Assembly (NCBI GenBank): GCA_049323835.1
Contig: JBMOOJ010000056.1
Span: forward strand, 62,001-126,000
Source of the DNA: SG-bin9 sp049323835
GTDB taxonomy: Bacteria; Pseudomonadota; Alphaproteobacteria; Rhizobiales; Xanthobacteraceae
Direction of reading: 5' to 3'
DNA: 64,000 nucleotides
Positions 34,553-43,577 of the stretch are shown here, piece after piece. Every line of letters begins with the position of its first letter. Position 1 is the stretch's first letter. Made by a program: the position numbers and the translations under genes. The notes under the pieces are model-generated. The model saw only the letters and a program-made list of their open reading frames with translations, was not told the DNA's origin and did no database searches.

Positions 34553-36259
34553 ATGAAAACAACGCAAGAAACCATGCAAGGCTTTGCCTTCCTCGAGCAT
34601 GCGGCGGTTTTGCCGCCGCTCGTGAAAGGGAAAGAAGCCCGGCGCCACAAGGTGGTGATCGCAGGCGGCGGCCCGGTCGGGCTTGCGGCTGCGCTGGCGC
34701 TCGCAAGGTACGGGATTCCGTCGCTGGTTATCGAAGCCGATAGGACGGTCTGCAAGGGCAGCCGCGCGATCTGCCTCTCTCGCCGCTCGCTGGAGATTCT
34801 CGATCGCCTCGGTGCACTCGCGCCGTTTCTCGGCAAGGGTCTCGGCTGGACCGCGGGCCGCAGCTTCTACCAGACGACAGAGATCCTTCGCTTCGAGATG
34901 CCGCACGGGCCGGAGCAGCGGCTGATGCCGATGACCAATCTCCAGCAGTATTACGTGGAGCAGTTTCTCGTTGACGCCACTGAGGCGCAGCGCGATCTGA
35001 TCGACATCCGCTGGGGCACGTCGCTCGACGCGCTCACGCAGGACGCCGATGGCGTGATGCTGTCGCTGCAAACCGGCGGCACATCATATGCGGCGACGTG
35101 CGACTGGCTGATCGCCTGCGATGGCGCGCGCAGCAAGGCGCGGCAGGAACTTGGCCTGCGCATGAACGGCACGGCCTATGAGGGCCGTTACATCATCGTC
35201 GATGTCGCCGCCGATCTGGACTGGCCGGTGGAGCGGCTCGCCTGGTTCGATCCGCCGAGCAATCCGGGCCGCACCATGCTGATGCACCGCCAGCCGGACA
35301 ATGTCTGGCGGCTGGATTATCAGTTGCATCCCGGCGAGGACGCCGAAGCGATGACGCGGCCGGAGAATGTGCTGCCGGTGGTCGAGGCGCACTTCCGGAT
35401 GCTTGGCGTCGACAAGCCGTGGGAACTGATCTGGTCGAGCACTTATCGCGCGTCGGCGTTATCGCTCGATAAGTACGTGCACGGGCGCGTGCTGTTCGCG
35501 GGCGATGCCGCGCATCTGGTGCCGATTTTCGGCGTGCGCGGACTGAACAGCGGCTTCGACGACGTATTCAATCTGGCGTGGAAGCTCGCCTATGTGATCG
35601 AGGGCCGCTCGCCGCTAGCCTTGCTCGACAGTTATTCGCATGAGCGGCACTTCGCCTGGCGCACCAACATCACGCACGCAATGAAAAGCACCGAATTCAT
35701 GGCGCCGCCGTCGTCCGGATTCCGGATGATGCGCGACGCAGTGCTGTCGCTGGCGGACAAGCATCCCGCGCTGCGCTCGCTGATCAATCCGCGCCAGAGC
35801 AGTGTCATTCACTATGTCGATACGCCGCTGAATATGATCTCGGCTGATGATGTGTCTTTCCGAAGCGGTCCGGCTCCGGGCGCGCCGCTCCCTGAAGTCA
35901 AACTCGCCGATCGCAATGGAAGCGGCGCTTTCCTGACGGTGCAATTGCGCGACGGCTTCAATCTGCTGGTCTACGGCGCGGATGACCGCATGCGCGCAGC
36001 GCTCGCCGGATGGCGTGGCGGTCCGCTTGCCGTCACGTTCATCTCTGCCGAAGCCGGGAACGCAGCATTGCACGATACATCCGGGCAGTTCGCGGCAACT
36101 TTCGATGCCGCGCCGGTTGCCGTCATTCTGGTTCGTCCGGACGGACACATCTGCGCGCGCTGGCGCGGCTTCGATGCCGACGCGGTCATGCGCGCGATCA
36201 GTTTGGCGTCCGGCCACTCCAACGCGGCGCAAACGCAAACGATCAAGGTGGCGTCATGA
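34553..36259 (+). CDS. FAD-dependent aromatic monooxygenase (PheA/MhpA type)
   Basis: 568 residues of the class A flavoprotein hydroxylase family. The dinucleotide fold is VVIAGGGPVGLAAALALARYG near 40; the second FAD motif LFAGDAAHLVPIFGVRGLNSGFDDVFNLAWKLA near 320 has the GD-AAH ribityl contact; DWLIACDGARSKAR near 185 is the DG motif binding both NADPH and FAD. A thioredoxin-like C-terminal domain (about 420-560) is present. Its substrate is probably a phenolic or hydroxyphenyl acid. The ATG overlaps no upstream gene, and the stop overlaps the DUF2783 gene. Confidence 0.9.
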   Translation: MKTTQETMQGFAFLEHAAVLPPLVKGKEARRHKVVIAGGGPVGLAAALALARYGIPSLVIEADRTVCKGSRAICLSRRSLEILDRLGALAPFLGKGLGWTAGRSFYQTTEILRFEMPHGPEQRLMPMTNLQQYYVEQFLVDATEAQRDLIDIRWGTSLDALTQDADGVMLSLQTGGTSYAATCDWLIACDGARSKARQELGLRMNGTAYEGRYIIVDVAADLDWPVERLAWFDPPSNPGRTMLMHRQPDNVWRLDYQLHPGEDAEAMTRPENVLPVVEAHFRMLGVDKPWELIWSSTYRASALSLDKYVHGRVLFAGDAAHLVPIFGVRGLNSGFDDVFNLAWKLAYVIEGRSPLALLDSYSHERHFAWRTNITHAMKSTEFMAPPSSGFRMMRDAVLSLADKHPALRSLINPRQSSVIHYVDTPLNMISADDVSFRSGPAPGAPLPEVKLADRNGSGAFLTVQLRDGFNLLVYGADDRMRAALAGWRGGPLAVTFISAEAGNAALHDTSGQFAATFDAAPVAVILVRPDGHICARWRGFDADAVMRAISLASGHSNAAQTQTIKVAS

Positions 36260-36447
36260 ATGAACAATGGACCGATGCTGCCCGTGATGAGCTCTACACG
36301 GAGCTTTGCGGCGCCCTGACCGATGCAGGTGAGCGATCCGAGCTGTTCCTGTCGCGGCTGTGTCTGTTGCTGATGGAAGAACTGGGCTCGCCACAGAAGG
36401 CGCGGCAGGCGCTCGCCGCTGCCGCTCTCGATCAGGTCAAGACCTAA
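36256..36447 (+). CDS. DUF2783-type small protein
   Basis: A 63-residue protein starting with the ATGA overlap of the monooxygenase stop. The pattern DELYTELCGAL, then SELFLSRLCLLLMEELGS and ARQALAAA matches what I recall of DUF2783, a small helical family that co-occurs with flavin monooxygenases. It may be an accessory or stabilising partner (inference). It ends four bases inside the convergent FMO gene. The gene is short and easily missed. Confidence 0.72.
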   Translation: MNEQWTDAARDELYTELCGALTDAGERSELFLSRLCLLLMEELGSPQKARQALAAAALDQVKT

Positions 36448-37742
36448 GTCGCGGCGATATCCTTCAGCAGCGCGGCCTTGTAACTGGGCCCATCCACCTC
36501 GAGCGTGTAGCGTGCGGAATTCACATACGTTCGTTGTTTGCGCTCGTGATGAGCCAGCACCTCCTCCAGCATCGCGGTTGGCGATGGCAGGCGGACACTG
36601 TTCGTCAGAACAGCCGCGATCCATCGCGCCTGCACTTCCACGAGCGGGATTGTCGGTCCGATCGGTTGCACGAGCCCGGCAAAGAACAGGCCGGGCAGGT
36701 CCGGCGGCATGATCCGGCGATAGAGGCCGACCTCCTCGCCATCGCGGATGCTGAAGAGCGACGGATCGAGGAACGGGAACGTCGTCTTGTATCCGGTTGC
36801 GTAGATGATGGCGTCGAACGGTGCGCGGGTGTTGTCCGCGAACACGATCTCCGGGCCTTCCAGCGATGCGATGTTCGGCTTGATCGTGATCCAGCCGTGT
36901 CCGATGTAGGGCAATAGCTCCTGGCTCAGCGTCGCATGCTCGCGCCACATCGGATGCTTCGGGCGCGGCAGGCCGAACCGCCGCTGATCGCCGACGGCGA
37001 AGTAGATCAGTCGCGCCATGATCATGCGCGTGAGCAGCGTCGGCAGCTTCAGCTTGCCCGACAGGAACGCCGACCAGCGATCGATCGGGATACCCATCAT
37101 GTATTTCGGCATCACATAGGCGCCGGTGCGGGTCGAGAGAGCAACACATTTCGCGCGCTTGCAGAGATCGACCGCAATATCGACGGCGGAGTTGCCGATG
37201 CCGACAACCAGCACGCGCTTGTCATCAAACGGCGCGGCGGTCCGATACTGGCTGGAGTGGATGGCTGTGCCATTGAACGTGCCGGAGAAGGACGGCCAGC
37301 GCGCGTCCCACAGGTGGCCGTTGGCGACGATGACCGCGCGGTAGTCCCGCGGACCGTTCTTGCTTGTCACGCGCCATCGGCCGTCGGGCAACTTCTCGAC
37401 CGACGTGACTTCCGTATTGAAGTGCACCGAGCGGCGGACGTCGAAGCGGTCGGCATAGCTCTCGAGATAGGCGAGCAGGTCCTGATGCGACAGGAAATCC
37501 GGCTTGTCGGACGGGATCGGGAAGTCGGGATAGCCGAGATTGTTGCGGCTGGTGTCGATGTGCAGGCTGCGATAGGCGCACGAGAGGCCGTTGTCGTTCT
37601 CATAGCGCCACATGCCGCCGAGGTTCGAACCCTTCTCGTAGATGTCGAACGTGAGCCCCTTCTGCCGCAAGGCTTTGCCGGCGGCGATGCCCGACGATCC
37701 GGCGCCGATGATGGCGATGTCGGGGTGGTCGGCATCAGTCAT
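36444..37742 (-). CDS. Flavin-containing monooxygenase
   Basis: 432 residues with two dinucleotide folds: IAIIGAGSSGIAAGKALRQKG (FAD, residue 9 onward) and VLVVGIGNSAVDIAVDL (NADPH, near 186). The ATG motif region AIIYATGYKTTFPFL near 315 is also present. The FMO/BVMO-linked fingerprint F-x-G-x3-H-S-S-x-Y/F is clear in FSGTFNGTAIHSSQY. It oxygenates a soft nucleophile or a ketone with NADPH and O2; substrate unknown. It overlaps the upstream epimerase-like gene by eight bases, so the pair is co-translated. Confidence 0.9.
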   Translation of the reverse strand: MTDADHPDIAIIGAGSSGIAAGKALRQKGLTFDIYEKGSNLGGMWRYENDNGLSCAYRSLHIDTSRNNLGYPDFPIPSDKPDFLSHQDLLAYLESYADRFDVRRSVHFNTEVTSVEKLPDGRWRVTSKNGPRDYRAVIVANGHLWDARWPSFSGTFNGTAIHSSQYRTAAPFDDKRVLVVGIGNSAVDIAVDLCKRAKCVALSTRTGAYVMPKYMMGIPIDRWSAFLSGKLKLPTLLTRMIMARLIYFAVGDQRRFGLPRPKHPMWREHATLSQELLPYIGHGWITIKPNIASLEGPEIVFADNTRAPFDAIIYATGYKTTFPFLDPSLFSIRDGEEVGLYRRIMPPDLPGLFFAGLVQPIGPTIPLVEVQARWIAAVLTNSVRLPSPTAMLEEVLAHHERKQRTYVNSARYTLEVDGPSYKAALLKDIAAT

Positions 37743-38706
37743 GGGCGATGTTCTTCATGTAGTGCGTCACGATGTCCTCGAAGGATGCGTCGGGCTTGAT
37801 GCCCAGTTTGTCGGCGCGCGCGGAGACGAAGCCTTTCGGCCAGCTGGCGACGATGGTTTCGAGTGCGGGATCGGCGTTGAAGCTGAAATCGAGATTGCTT
37901 GCGCCGGGCACGGCTTTCCGGGTCGCGGCGACGATCTCGTTCATGCTCACCGTCAGCGCCGGCTGATTGAAGGCGATGCTCTCGCCGAGCGTCGCTTTAT
38001 CGGCATCGTGCAGCGCGATCAGATTGCGCACGACCGTCTGCACGGAAACGACCGGCACGCGCGTTGTTGCCGCGAGCGGCGACACCGGGTTCTTGCCCGC
38101 GGCCGCATCGCGAACGATTGCCGCAAGCCGGTCGGAGACGGCCTGCGTTGGCGGCCCGGGATGCACCAGCACGATCGGAAGCCGCAGCGCCCGTCCATCG
38201 ATCAAGCCATGGCGCGTCGCATCCGCGAGCATCAATTCCGCGATGGATTTGTGCGTGCCGTAGGATGTCTGCGGATGCTGCGCGAGATCGTCATCGACGA
38301 TGTTGGGCAGCTTGCCGCCGAAGACGGCGATCGAGCTCGCGAAGATGAAGCGCGGCGGCTGTGATTGTCGCGCGACGGATTCGATCAATGCGGCGAGGGC
38401 CGATACGTTGACCGCGAGCGCGCGTGCGGGTTCGCGCTCGGCGGCACTCGTCAGAACGGCAGCGAGATGGAACACCGTGTCCGGCTTCCACTCCGCGATG
38501 TCCCGCTGAAGTGACGCATCGGTGATGTCCTTCTGAACGCGAACGAGTCGGCCGTCATTACCATTGGGGAGATGTACATCCGCAACGAGAATCCGTTCGA
38601 TGGTGCGCGAATTGCCGGATGTATCGCGGAGCACGCCCGCCTTTAACAGTGCGCGGGTGAGTTCGGTCCCGATGAATCCACCCGCGCCGGTAACAAGAAC
38701 TTTCAT
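37735..38706 (-). CDS. Extended SDR NAD-dependent epimerase/dehydrogenase (DenD-like)
   Basis: 323 residues from the ATG at 38706. The Rossmann signature is VTGAGGFIGTELTRALL, ASSIAVFGG is near 120, and the catalytic YGTHK (Tyr-x3-Lys) near 145. The insertion RLPIVLVHPGPPTQAVSDRLAAI resembles D-erythronate dehydrogenase (DenD), a catabolic SDR oxidising tetronates, more than sugar-nucleotide epimerases. Pairing with an FMO and a divergent IclR regulator suggests an inducible catabolic unit. Confidence 0.75.
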   Translation of the reverse strand: MKVLVTGAGGFIGTELTRALLKAGVLRDTSGNSRTIERILVADVHLPNGNDGRLVRVQKDITDASLQRDIAEWKPDTVFHLAAVLTSAAEREPARALAVNVSALAALIESVARQSQPPRFIFASSIAVFGGKLPNIVDDDLAQHPQTSYGTHKSIAELMLADATRHGLIDGRALRLPIVLVHPGPPTQAVSDRLAAIVRDAAAGKNPVSPLAATTRVPVVSVQTVVRNLIALHDADKATLGESIAFNQPALTVSMNEIVAATRKAVPGASNLDFSFNADPALETIVASWPKGFVSARADKLGIKPDASFEDIVTHYMKNIAHD

Positions 38707-38792
38707 CCGCTGAAACATCCGAATGTGAGATCACGCGCATTGCGCATCTTTTAGAGGCGCGTGGCGGTGCGGGCAAAACGATAAACTGCGAT

Positions 38793-38809
38793 GTTTCGCT
38801 TCGCGGAAC
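38793..38809. promoter_or_regulatory. Possible IclR operator
   Basis: GTTTCGC-TTC-GCGGAAC is a near-perfect dyad (one mismatch per arm pair) in the 229-base gap between the epimerase-like gene and the divergent IclR gene. Length and spacing resemble IclR-family sites. No other candidate stands out in the gap. Confidence 0.3.
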
Positions 38810-38935
38810 TAAATGCAGCTGGTTCATTCCTCGACACGAAATATCTCCAACAATGAAAGCACTTGCGAGGGTTGGTTACTTGTAGTGGAATTTGCGCGCT
38901 CCGCGATCGAGGGGCGCTGGAGGAGATGTTTTTGG

Positions 38936-39718
38936 ATGGCGCGTGCTTCGGCCTCCACGTCGATTCAGAAAGTCTGTGCGGTGTTGCGCACGCTGTCGCA
39001 GCGATCGCCGCAGCGGCTGACCGAGATCGCGCGCAGCGTATCGCTGAACAAGACCACGGCCCTGCGCATTCTCGGCGAGTTGACCGCCGAGGGTTTCGTG
39101 CAGCGTGCGCCGAACTCGAAATCGTATGAACTCGGCGGCGAGCTGCGCGCGATGGCGGCGCAGACGCGAAAGCCCGTCGATATTGTCGAACTTGCACAGC
39201 CGAGCCTGCTGCGGCTCGCGGAAAAATCGGCCGACACGGCGCTGCTGTCGATCCGCCGCGAGATGGAGGCGCTTTACATCGCGCGCGCCGTCGGCACGCA
39301 CCCTTTGCAGCCGAGCTATATCAATATCGGCAGCCGGCGGCTGCTCGGTGTCGGTGCGGGAAGCATGGCGCTGCTCGGCTGGTTGCCCGATGCCGAGATG
39401 AACACGATTATCGACATCGTCGTATCGCGGCAGCAAGCTGGATCGCGCATCACGCGAAATTATCTCAAGGAACGCATTCGCGCTGCCCGCAAGTGCGGCT
39501 ACACGTTGCTGGTCGATGCCGCCATTCGCGGCATGGGCGGTATTGGAGTGCCGGTGCGTGACGAGAATGGCGAAGTCGTTGCTGCGCTCAGCATCGGTGC
39601 GGCGAGCGATCGCATCGTCAGCCGCGAGAGCATGCTGTCGTCGGCGCTGTTGCAAGAAGCGCGCCTGATCTCGCGCGGCATCGCCGATCGTCAGGCCGCG
39701 GCGCGGCGGCCGCGGTAA
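38936..39718 (+). CDS. IclR-family transcriptional regulator
   Basis: 260 residues from the ATG at 38936, preceded by GGAGGAG. The winged HTH is STSIQKVCAVLRTLSQRSPQRLTEIARSVSLNKTTALRILGELTAEGFV, with the recognition helix at SLNKTTALRIL. The C-terminal effector domain contains LADKS-like segment EKSADTALLSIRREMEALYIAR and VDAAIRGMGGIGVPVRDENG, the usual IclR pocket region. It is divergent from the epimerase/FMO pair, its likely target. Confidence 0.9.
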   Translation: MARASASTSIQKVCAVLRTLSQRSPQRLTEIARSVSLNKTTALRILGELTAEGFVQRAPNSKSYELGGELRAMAAQTRKPVDIVELAQPSLLRLAEKSADTALLSIRREMEALYIARAVGTHPLQPSYINIGSRRLLGVGAGSMALLGWLPDAEMNTIIDIVVSRQQAGSRITRNYLKERIRAARKCGYTLLVDAAIRGMGGIGVPVRDENGEVVAALSIGAASDRIVSRESMLSSALLQEARLISRGIADRQAAARRPR

Positions 39719-39720
39719 CC

Positions 39721-40611
39721 TTACGCCGCAAACCGGATCGTGCCCGCGGTTGCCAGATCGTAGCCGGTCAGCGCAGCCGCCTGTTCGCGTGTGCGCGCGC
39801 TTGTGAGCAGTTTCATCAGGGCCTGCATCGGCGGCTGAAAGAACGAGCGCTGCCGCATCAAGAGATCGAAGTGCTCCCACACCAGCGGGACGAAATCGAG
39901 GCCGCCTGCCTTCGCGGCCGCGCGCGTGGCGATACCGCAATCGGCGCTGCCTGAACGAACGGTGGCAGCAAGATCCGGGCCGGTGAGGCAGGGCGGATTG
40001 CGCCGGCGCAAATCCTGCGCCTTCGCGCCTTCGCGCCTCAGCATGACGTCGAGCAGCATCTGCGCGCCGGCGCCGGGCTGGCGTACGGCCATGGTCGCGC
40101 CGCGTGACAAGACATCGCTCAGGCTATGCAGCTGCTTCGGATTGCCGGGCGGCACGAGCAGGCCCTGCTCACGTTTGGCGAAGCCGACCAGCACCGCATC
40201 GTGCAGGCCCGCGGTCAACTGCGCGGTGCCGATGTTCGCCTCGCCCTGGTTTGCGTCGGGCGTGCCGTCGCGGTGAACGTGAATGGCGGCCGCGATCACC
40301 TCACCCTGTTGCAGGCGCTGGATGCCGCGCTCGGTCCCTTCCGCCAGGGTCGCGAGGCCGGAGCCGGATTCACGCTGGCACCACTCGAGCAGGGCATCCT
40401 GACTGCCGCCGATGATCGGCGGCGGGTCGGCGGCCGGCATGCTGTCGGGCCGGTGCAGGCCTGCCATCACCCAGCGATCAATCTCGGCTTTCGGAAACAG
40501 CCACTTCCCCGTGACCTTGCTGCACGGGATCGCACCGTTGGCGACCAGTTCGTAGAGCTTGCGCTCGCCCAAGCGGAGGTAATCCGCTGCTTCAGCTGTC
40601 GTCAGAAACAT
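39721..40611 (-). CDS. HTH regulator with periplasmic-binding-like (oxyanion) domain
   Basis: 296 residues. The first 48 form an excisionase/MerR-like HTH (LTTAEAADYLRLGERKLYELV...GKWLFPKAEIDRWV). The remainder is a cytoplasmic type II binding-protein fold with ANIGTAQLTAGLHDAVLVGFAKREQGL, VRQPGAGAQMLLDVML and SGSADCGIATRAAAKAGGLDFVPL. The same fold and motifs occur in the C-terminal half of the MoeA fusion at 45535. Divergence from tupBCA by 87 bases suggests that it senses tungstate, molybdate or a cofactor form and controls the transporter (inference). Confidence 0.82.
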   Translation of the reverse strand: MFLTTAEAADYLRLGERKLYELVANGAIPCSKVTGKWLFPKAEIDRWVMAGLHRPDSMPAADPPPIIGGSQDALLEWCQRESGSGLATLAEGTERGIQRLQQGEVIAAAIHVHRDGTPDANQGEANIGTAQLTAGLHDAVLVGFAKREQGLLVPPGNPKQLHSLSDVLSRGATMAVRQPGAGAQMLLDVMLRREGAKAQDLRRRNPPCLTGPDLAATVRSGSADCGIATRAAAKAGGLDFVPLVWEHFDLLMRQRSFFQPPMQALMKLLTSARTREQAAALTGYDLATAGTIRFAA

Positions 40612-40613
40612 AT

Positions 40614-40629
40614 GCAAATAACCGCAAAT
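40614..40629. promoter_or_regulatory. Direct repeats in the tupB/regulator gap
   Basis: GCAAAT occurs twice with a 10-base period, one helical turn, at 40614-40619 and 40624-40629, in an AT-rich 87-base divergent gap. TTTGC in the opposite sense follows at 40668-40672. The arrangement could bind the HTH regulator encoded alongside, but the repeats are short. Confidence 0.35.
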
Positions 40630-40698
40630 TTCTGCACTAATTCTGATTATTGAATGAAAGCGTAAAGTTTGCAACAGGTGGAAGCGGAGGATGCTTGG

Positions 40699-41394
40699 AT
40701 GACCGAGGGTCTGACTGCCTGGCAGCTGATTGCGAGTGGCGATGCAGCGCTTTTCGCCATCGTCCGGCTGTCCATTATCGTCAGCCTGTCAGCGGTGGTG
40801 ATCGCCGCTGTGGCCGGTTTGCCGCTGGGTGCGTTTCTGGCGCTCACGCGCTTTTCCGGGCGCGCCGGGCTCATCGTCGTTCTCAATGCCTTGATGGGTC
40901 TGCCGCCGGTCGTCGTCGGCCTTGCGGTTTTTCTGCTGCTGTCGCGATCCGGCCCGCTCGGAAGCCTCGGCATCCTGTTCACGCCGAAGGCGATGATCAT
41001 CGCGCAGGCGCTCTTGATCCTGCCGATCATCGCCGCGCTGGCGCGCCAGACGATCGAGGATCTGTGGATCGAGTATCGCGATGAACTCAGCGCCATGGAT
41101 GTCGGTCCGCTCGGCCGGATGACGACGCTGTTGTGGGATGCGCGTTTCAGCCTGCTCACGGCATTGCTGGCGGGCTTCGGCCGCGCTGCCGCCGAGGTCG
41201 GCGCCGTGATGATCGTCGGCGGCAACGTCGACGGATTCACCCGCACCATGACGACGGCAATCGCGCTGGAAACGTCGAAGGGCAACCTGCCGCTCGCGCT
41301 CGGACTTGGCCTCGTGCTGATCAGCCTCGTGCTCGTGATCAATGCCGCCGCCTGGGGCGTGCGGCTCTGGTCCGAGCGGCAGGCAGGTGCATGA
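40699..41394 (+). CDS. tupB: Tungstate ABC transporter permease
   Basis: 231 residues from the ATG at 40699, with GGAGG eight bases upstream. There are six hydrophobic helices and the inner-membrane ABC permease EAA-type loop at FGRAAAEVGAVMIVGGNVDG, with NALMGLPPVVVGLAVFLLLSRSG before it, both typical of the TupB/WtpB group. It moves oxyanion delivered by TupA using TupC. Coupled to tupC by an ATGA overlap. Confidence 0.88.
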   Translation: MTEGLTAWQLIASGDAALFAIVRLSIIVSLSAVVIAAVAGLPLGAFLALTRFSGRAGLIVVLNALMGLPPVVVGLAVFLLLSRSGPLGSLGILFTPKAMIIAQALLILPIIAALARQTIEDLWIEYRDELSAMDVGPLGRMTTLLWDARFSLLTALLAGFGRAAAEVGAVMIVGGNVDGFTRTMTTAIALETSKGNLPLALGLGLVLISLVLVINAAAWGVRLWSERQAGA

Positions 41395-42116
41395 TGCGAG
41401 CGCCGGTGAGTGACATTCCCGTCATGCTCGACAAGGTTTCGGTGCGAGCGGGCGCTGTCTCGATCCTCGACAAGGTCGATCTTCTGGTTTCGTCCGGCGC
41501 GCCGACGCTGGTCGTCGGCCCGAACGGTGCGGGCAAGAGCACGCTGCTGCGCGTCTGCATGGGGCTGACCCGGCCGAGCGATGGCGTGATTACATGGGGC
41601 GGCCGGGCCGATGTCGGGCCGGCGCGCCGGGCTTTCCTGTTTCAGCGGCCGGTGATGCTGCGACGGAGCGCGGGTGCGAACGTTGCCTACGGTCTCAAAC
41701 AGGCCGGATGCGCCCGCGGACAGATTTCCGGGCGCGTCGGCGAGCTGCTGGAGCGTGTGGGACTGGGCAACCTCGCGCAGCGGCCGGCGCGTAAGCTTTC
41801 CGGCGGCGAGCAGCAGCGCCTGGCGCTCGCGCGGGCGCTCGCACGCGATCCGGATCTGCTGCTGCTCGATGAGCCGACGGCGAATCTCGATCCGGCGGCG
41901 ACGCGCGCGGTCGAGGAAATCCTGCGCAGCGCCGCCGCATCCGGAATCAAGATCGTCATGGCCTCGCACGATCTCGGGCAGGTGCGGCGGCTGGCCGGCG
42001 ATGTGGTGTTTCTCGTGCGCGGGCAACTGCGCGAACATTCGCCAACCGAAACATTCCTCAACTCATCGCAAAGCGCGGAAGCGGCGGCTTTCGTGCGCGG
42101 CGATCTCGTCATCTAG
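41391..42116 (+). CDS. tupC: Tungstate ABC transporter ATP-binding protein
   Basis: 241 residues. Walker A is GPNGAGKST (43-51), Q-loop FLFQRP near 83, signature KLSGGEQQRLALARALA near 135, Walker B LLLLDEPTANLD (157-168) and switch His in ASHD. There is no C-terminal TOBE/Mop extension, in contrast to ModC, which favours TupC. The start overlaps the tupB stop (ATGATG). Confidence 0.9.
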   Translation: MMRAPVSDIPVMLDKVSVRAGAVSILDKVDLLVSSGAPTLVVGPNGAGKSTLLRVCMGLTRPSDGVITWGGRADVGPARRAFLFQRPVMLRRSAGANVAYGLKQAGCARGQISGRVGELLERVGLGNLAQRPARKLSGGEQQRLALARALARDPDLLLLDEPTANLDPAATRAVEEILRSAAASGIKIVMASHDLGQVRRLAGDVVFLVRGQLREHSPTETFLNSSQSAEAAAFVRGDLVI

Positions 42117-42137
42117 AAACGCGAACAGGAGACGCAC

Positions 42138-42974
42138 ATGTCCTTCCAATTCCGATCATTGGCTGTGGCGCTGGCAGTGGGCACTGCCGCTCTCGCCACA
42201 CCCGCCCTGGCGCAGGATAAGTCGATCGTCGTCGCATCGACAACGTCGACGCAGGACTCCGGCCTGTTCGGTTACATTCTGCCGCTGTTCAAGGCGAAGA
42301 CTGGAATCGACGTGAAGGTGATCGCACAAGGCACGGGGCAGGCGCTCGACACCGGCAAGCGCGGCGATGCCGATGTCGTCTTCGTCCATGCGAAGGCGCA
42401 GGAAGAGAAGTTCGTCGAAGAGGGCTTCGGCGTGAAGCGCTTCGACGTGATGTACAACGACTTCGTGCTGATCGGGCCGAAGGCGGACCCGGCCGGCATC
42501 GGCGGGTCGAAGGATATCGTCGCGGCGCTGAAGACGATCAGCCAGAAGGCCGCGCCGTTCGTTTCGCGCGGCGACAAGTCCGGCACGCATGCCGCCGAGC
42601 TGAATCTCTGGAAGGTCGCCGGCATCGATATCGCGACGGCGAAGGGGCCGTGGTACCGCGAGATCGGTCAGGGCATGGGCGCCGCGCTCAACACCGCGGG
42701 TGCGATGAACGGTTACGTGCTCTCCGATCGCGGCACCTGGCTGTCGTTCAAGAATCCCGGCGACCTCGTCATTTCAGTCGAGGGCGACAAGCGGCTGTTC
42801 AACCAGTACGGCATCATGCTGGTGAACCCGGCCAAGCATCCGTCAGTGAAGAAGGAGCTTGGCCAGGCCTTCATCGACTGGGTGCTGTCGGCGGAGGGAC
42901 AGGCCGCGATCAACGGCTATCAGATCGGCGGCAAGCAGCTGTTCTTTGCCAACGCCAGCACCAAGGCATCCTGA
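42138..42974 (+). CDS. tupA: Tungstate-binding periplasmic protein
   Basis: 278 residues: signal peptide to about Ala25 (TPALA|QD), then ASTTSTQDSGLFGYILPLFK, the TTTS-type oxyanion-binding start of TupA, and FVSRGDKSGTHAAELNLW, the second ligand-binding motif. These motifs separate TupA from ModA. It should bind tungstate with high affinity, and molybdate less well in characterised family members. Last gene of tupBCA. Confidence 0.9.
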   Translation: MSFQFRSLAVALAVGTAALATPALAQDKSIVVASTTSTQDSGLFGYILPLFKAKTGIDVKVIAQGTGQALDTGKRGDADVVFVHAKAQEEKFVEEGFGVKRFDVMYNDFVLIGPKADPAGIGGSKDIVAALKTISQKAAPFVSRGDKSGTHAAELNLWKVAGIDIATAKGPWYREIGQGMGAALNTAGAMNGYVLSDRGTWLSFKNPGDLVISVEGDKRLFNQYGIMLVNPAKHPSVKKELGQAFIDWVLSAEGQAAINGYQIGGKQLFFANASTKAS

Positions 42975-42992
42975 GAAGGCGTCCTGATCCTC

Positions 42993-43397
42993 TCAGAGAT
43001 GCCGCGTCTCGGCCGGCGGTGACCACCAGGCGTTGTCGCGGCCATTGGCGTAGTTGACGGGCGCCGCGATGAGTTCGTCCGGCGTCACATCGTCGAGCGT
43101 CGCGACCTGCACCGACACGTAGTCGCCGCCGATCTCCTCGACGTAGCCGCGTCCGAACGGGCGCACGCCGCAATGCTTGCAGAAGAGGTGATGCCCGCTT
43201 CTGGTGTTGAACTGATAGTCACTGAGCGCGTCTTCGCCGGAGACCAGCCGGAACGCATCGGGCTTGACGATCACGCCCCAGTTCCGCGTCTTGGTGCAAA
43301 TCGAGCAGTTGCATTTGCCGGTCCCGGCGCTGAGGTCGATGTCGGCCTCGTAGCGAACGGCGCCGCAATGGCAGCTTCCCTTGTAAGTCTTCAGCAT
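42993..43397 (-). CDS. GFA-family protein with complete zinc cysteines
   Basis: 134 residues with all GFA cysteines: GSCHCGAVRYEADI near 8, KCNCSICTKTRNW near 29 and LFCKHCGVRPFGRG near 72. The family includes glutathione-dependent formaldehyde-activating enzymes, but most members are uncharacterised. Formaldehyde detoxification beside a formate dehydrogenase cluster would make metabolic sense, though nothing here proves it. The start at 43397 follows GGAAG. It converges on tupA. Confidence 0.85.
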   Translation of the reverse strand: MLKTYKGSCHCGAVRYEADIDLSAGTGKCNCSICTKTRNWGVIVKPDAFRLVSGEDALSDYQFNTRSGHHLFCKHCGVRPFGRGYVEEIGGDYVSVQVATLDDVTPDELIAAPVNYANGRDNAWWSPPAETRHL

Positions 43398-43549
43398 GTC
43401 TGTTCTTCCGATGGATTGCGTGCGCTGCGATACCATCGCCGGGTGCCAGTTTCCGGCAACAGGGCGCGAGCCGCGGGTTGCTCCGCGACTCTCGCAGCAA
43501 AACCAGTTCAACCCGGAAGATACCTTTGCACGCAGGAACGGCGCTGAGC

Positions 43550-43577
43550 TTGACATTCACCATAATAGGATTATAGT
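43550..43577 (+). promoter_or_regulatory. Strong sigma70-like promoter
   Basis: TTGACA (43550-43555), 16 bases, then TATAGT (43572-43577), set in an AT-rich island (CATAATAGGATTATAG) unlike the surrounding GC-rich DNA. The -35 is a perfect consensus. It points into the structured non-coding segment, not at a recognisable gene start. Confidence 0.65.
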
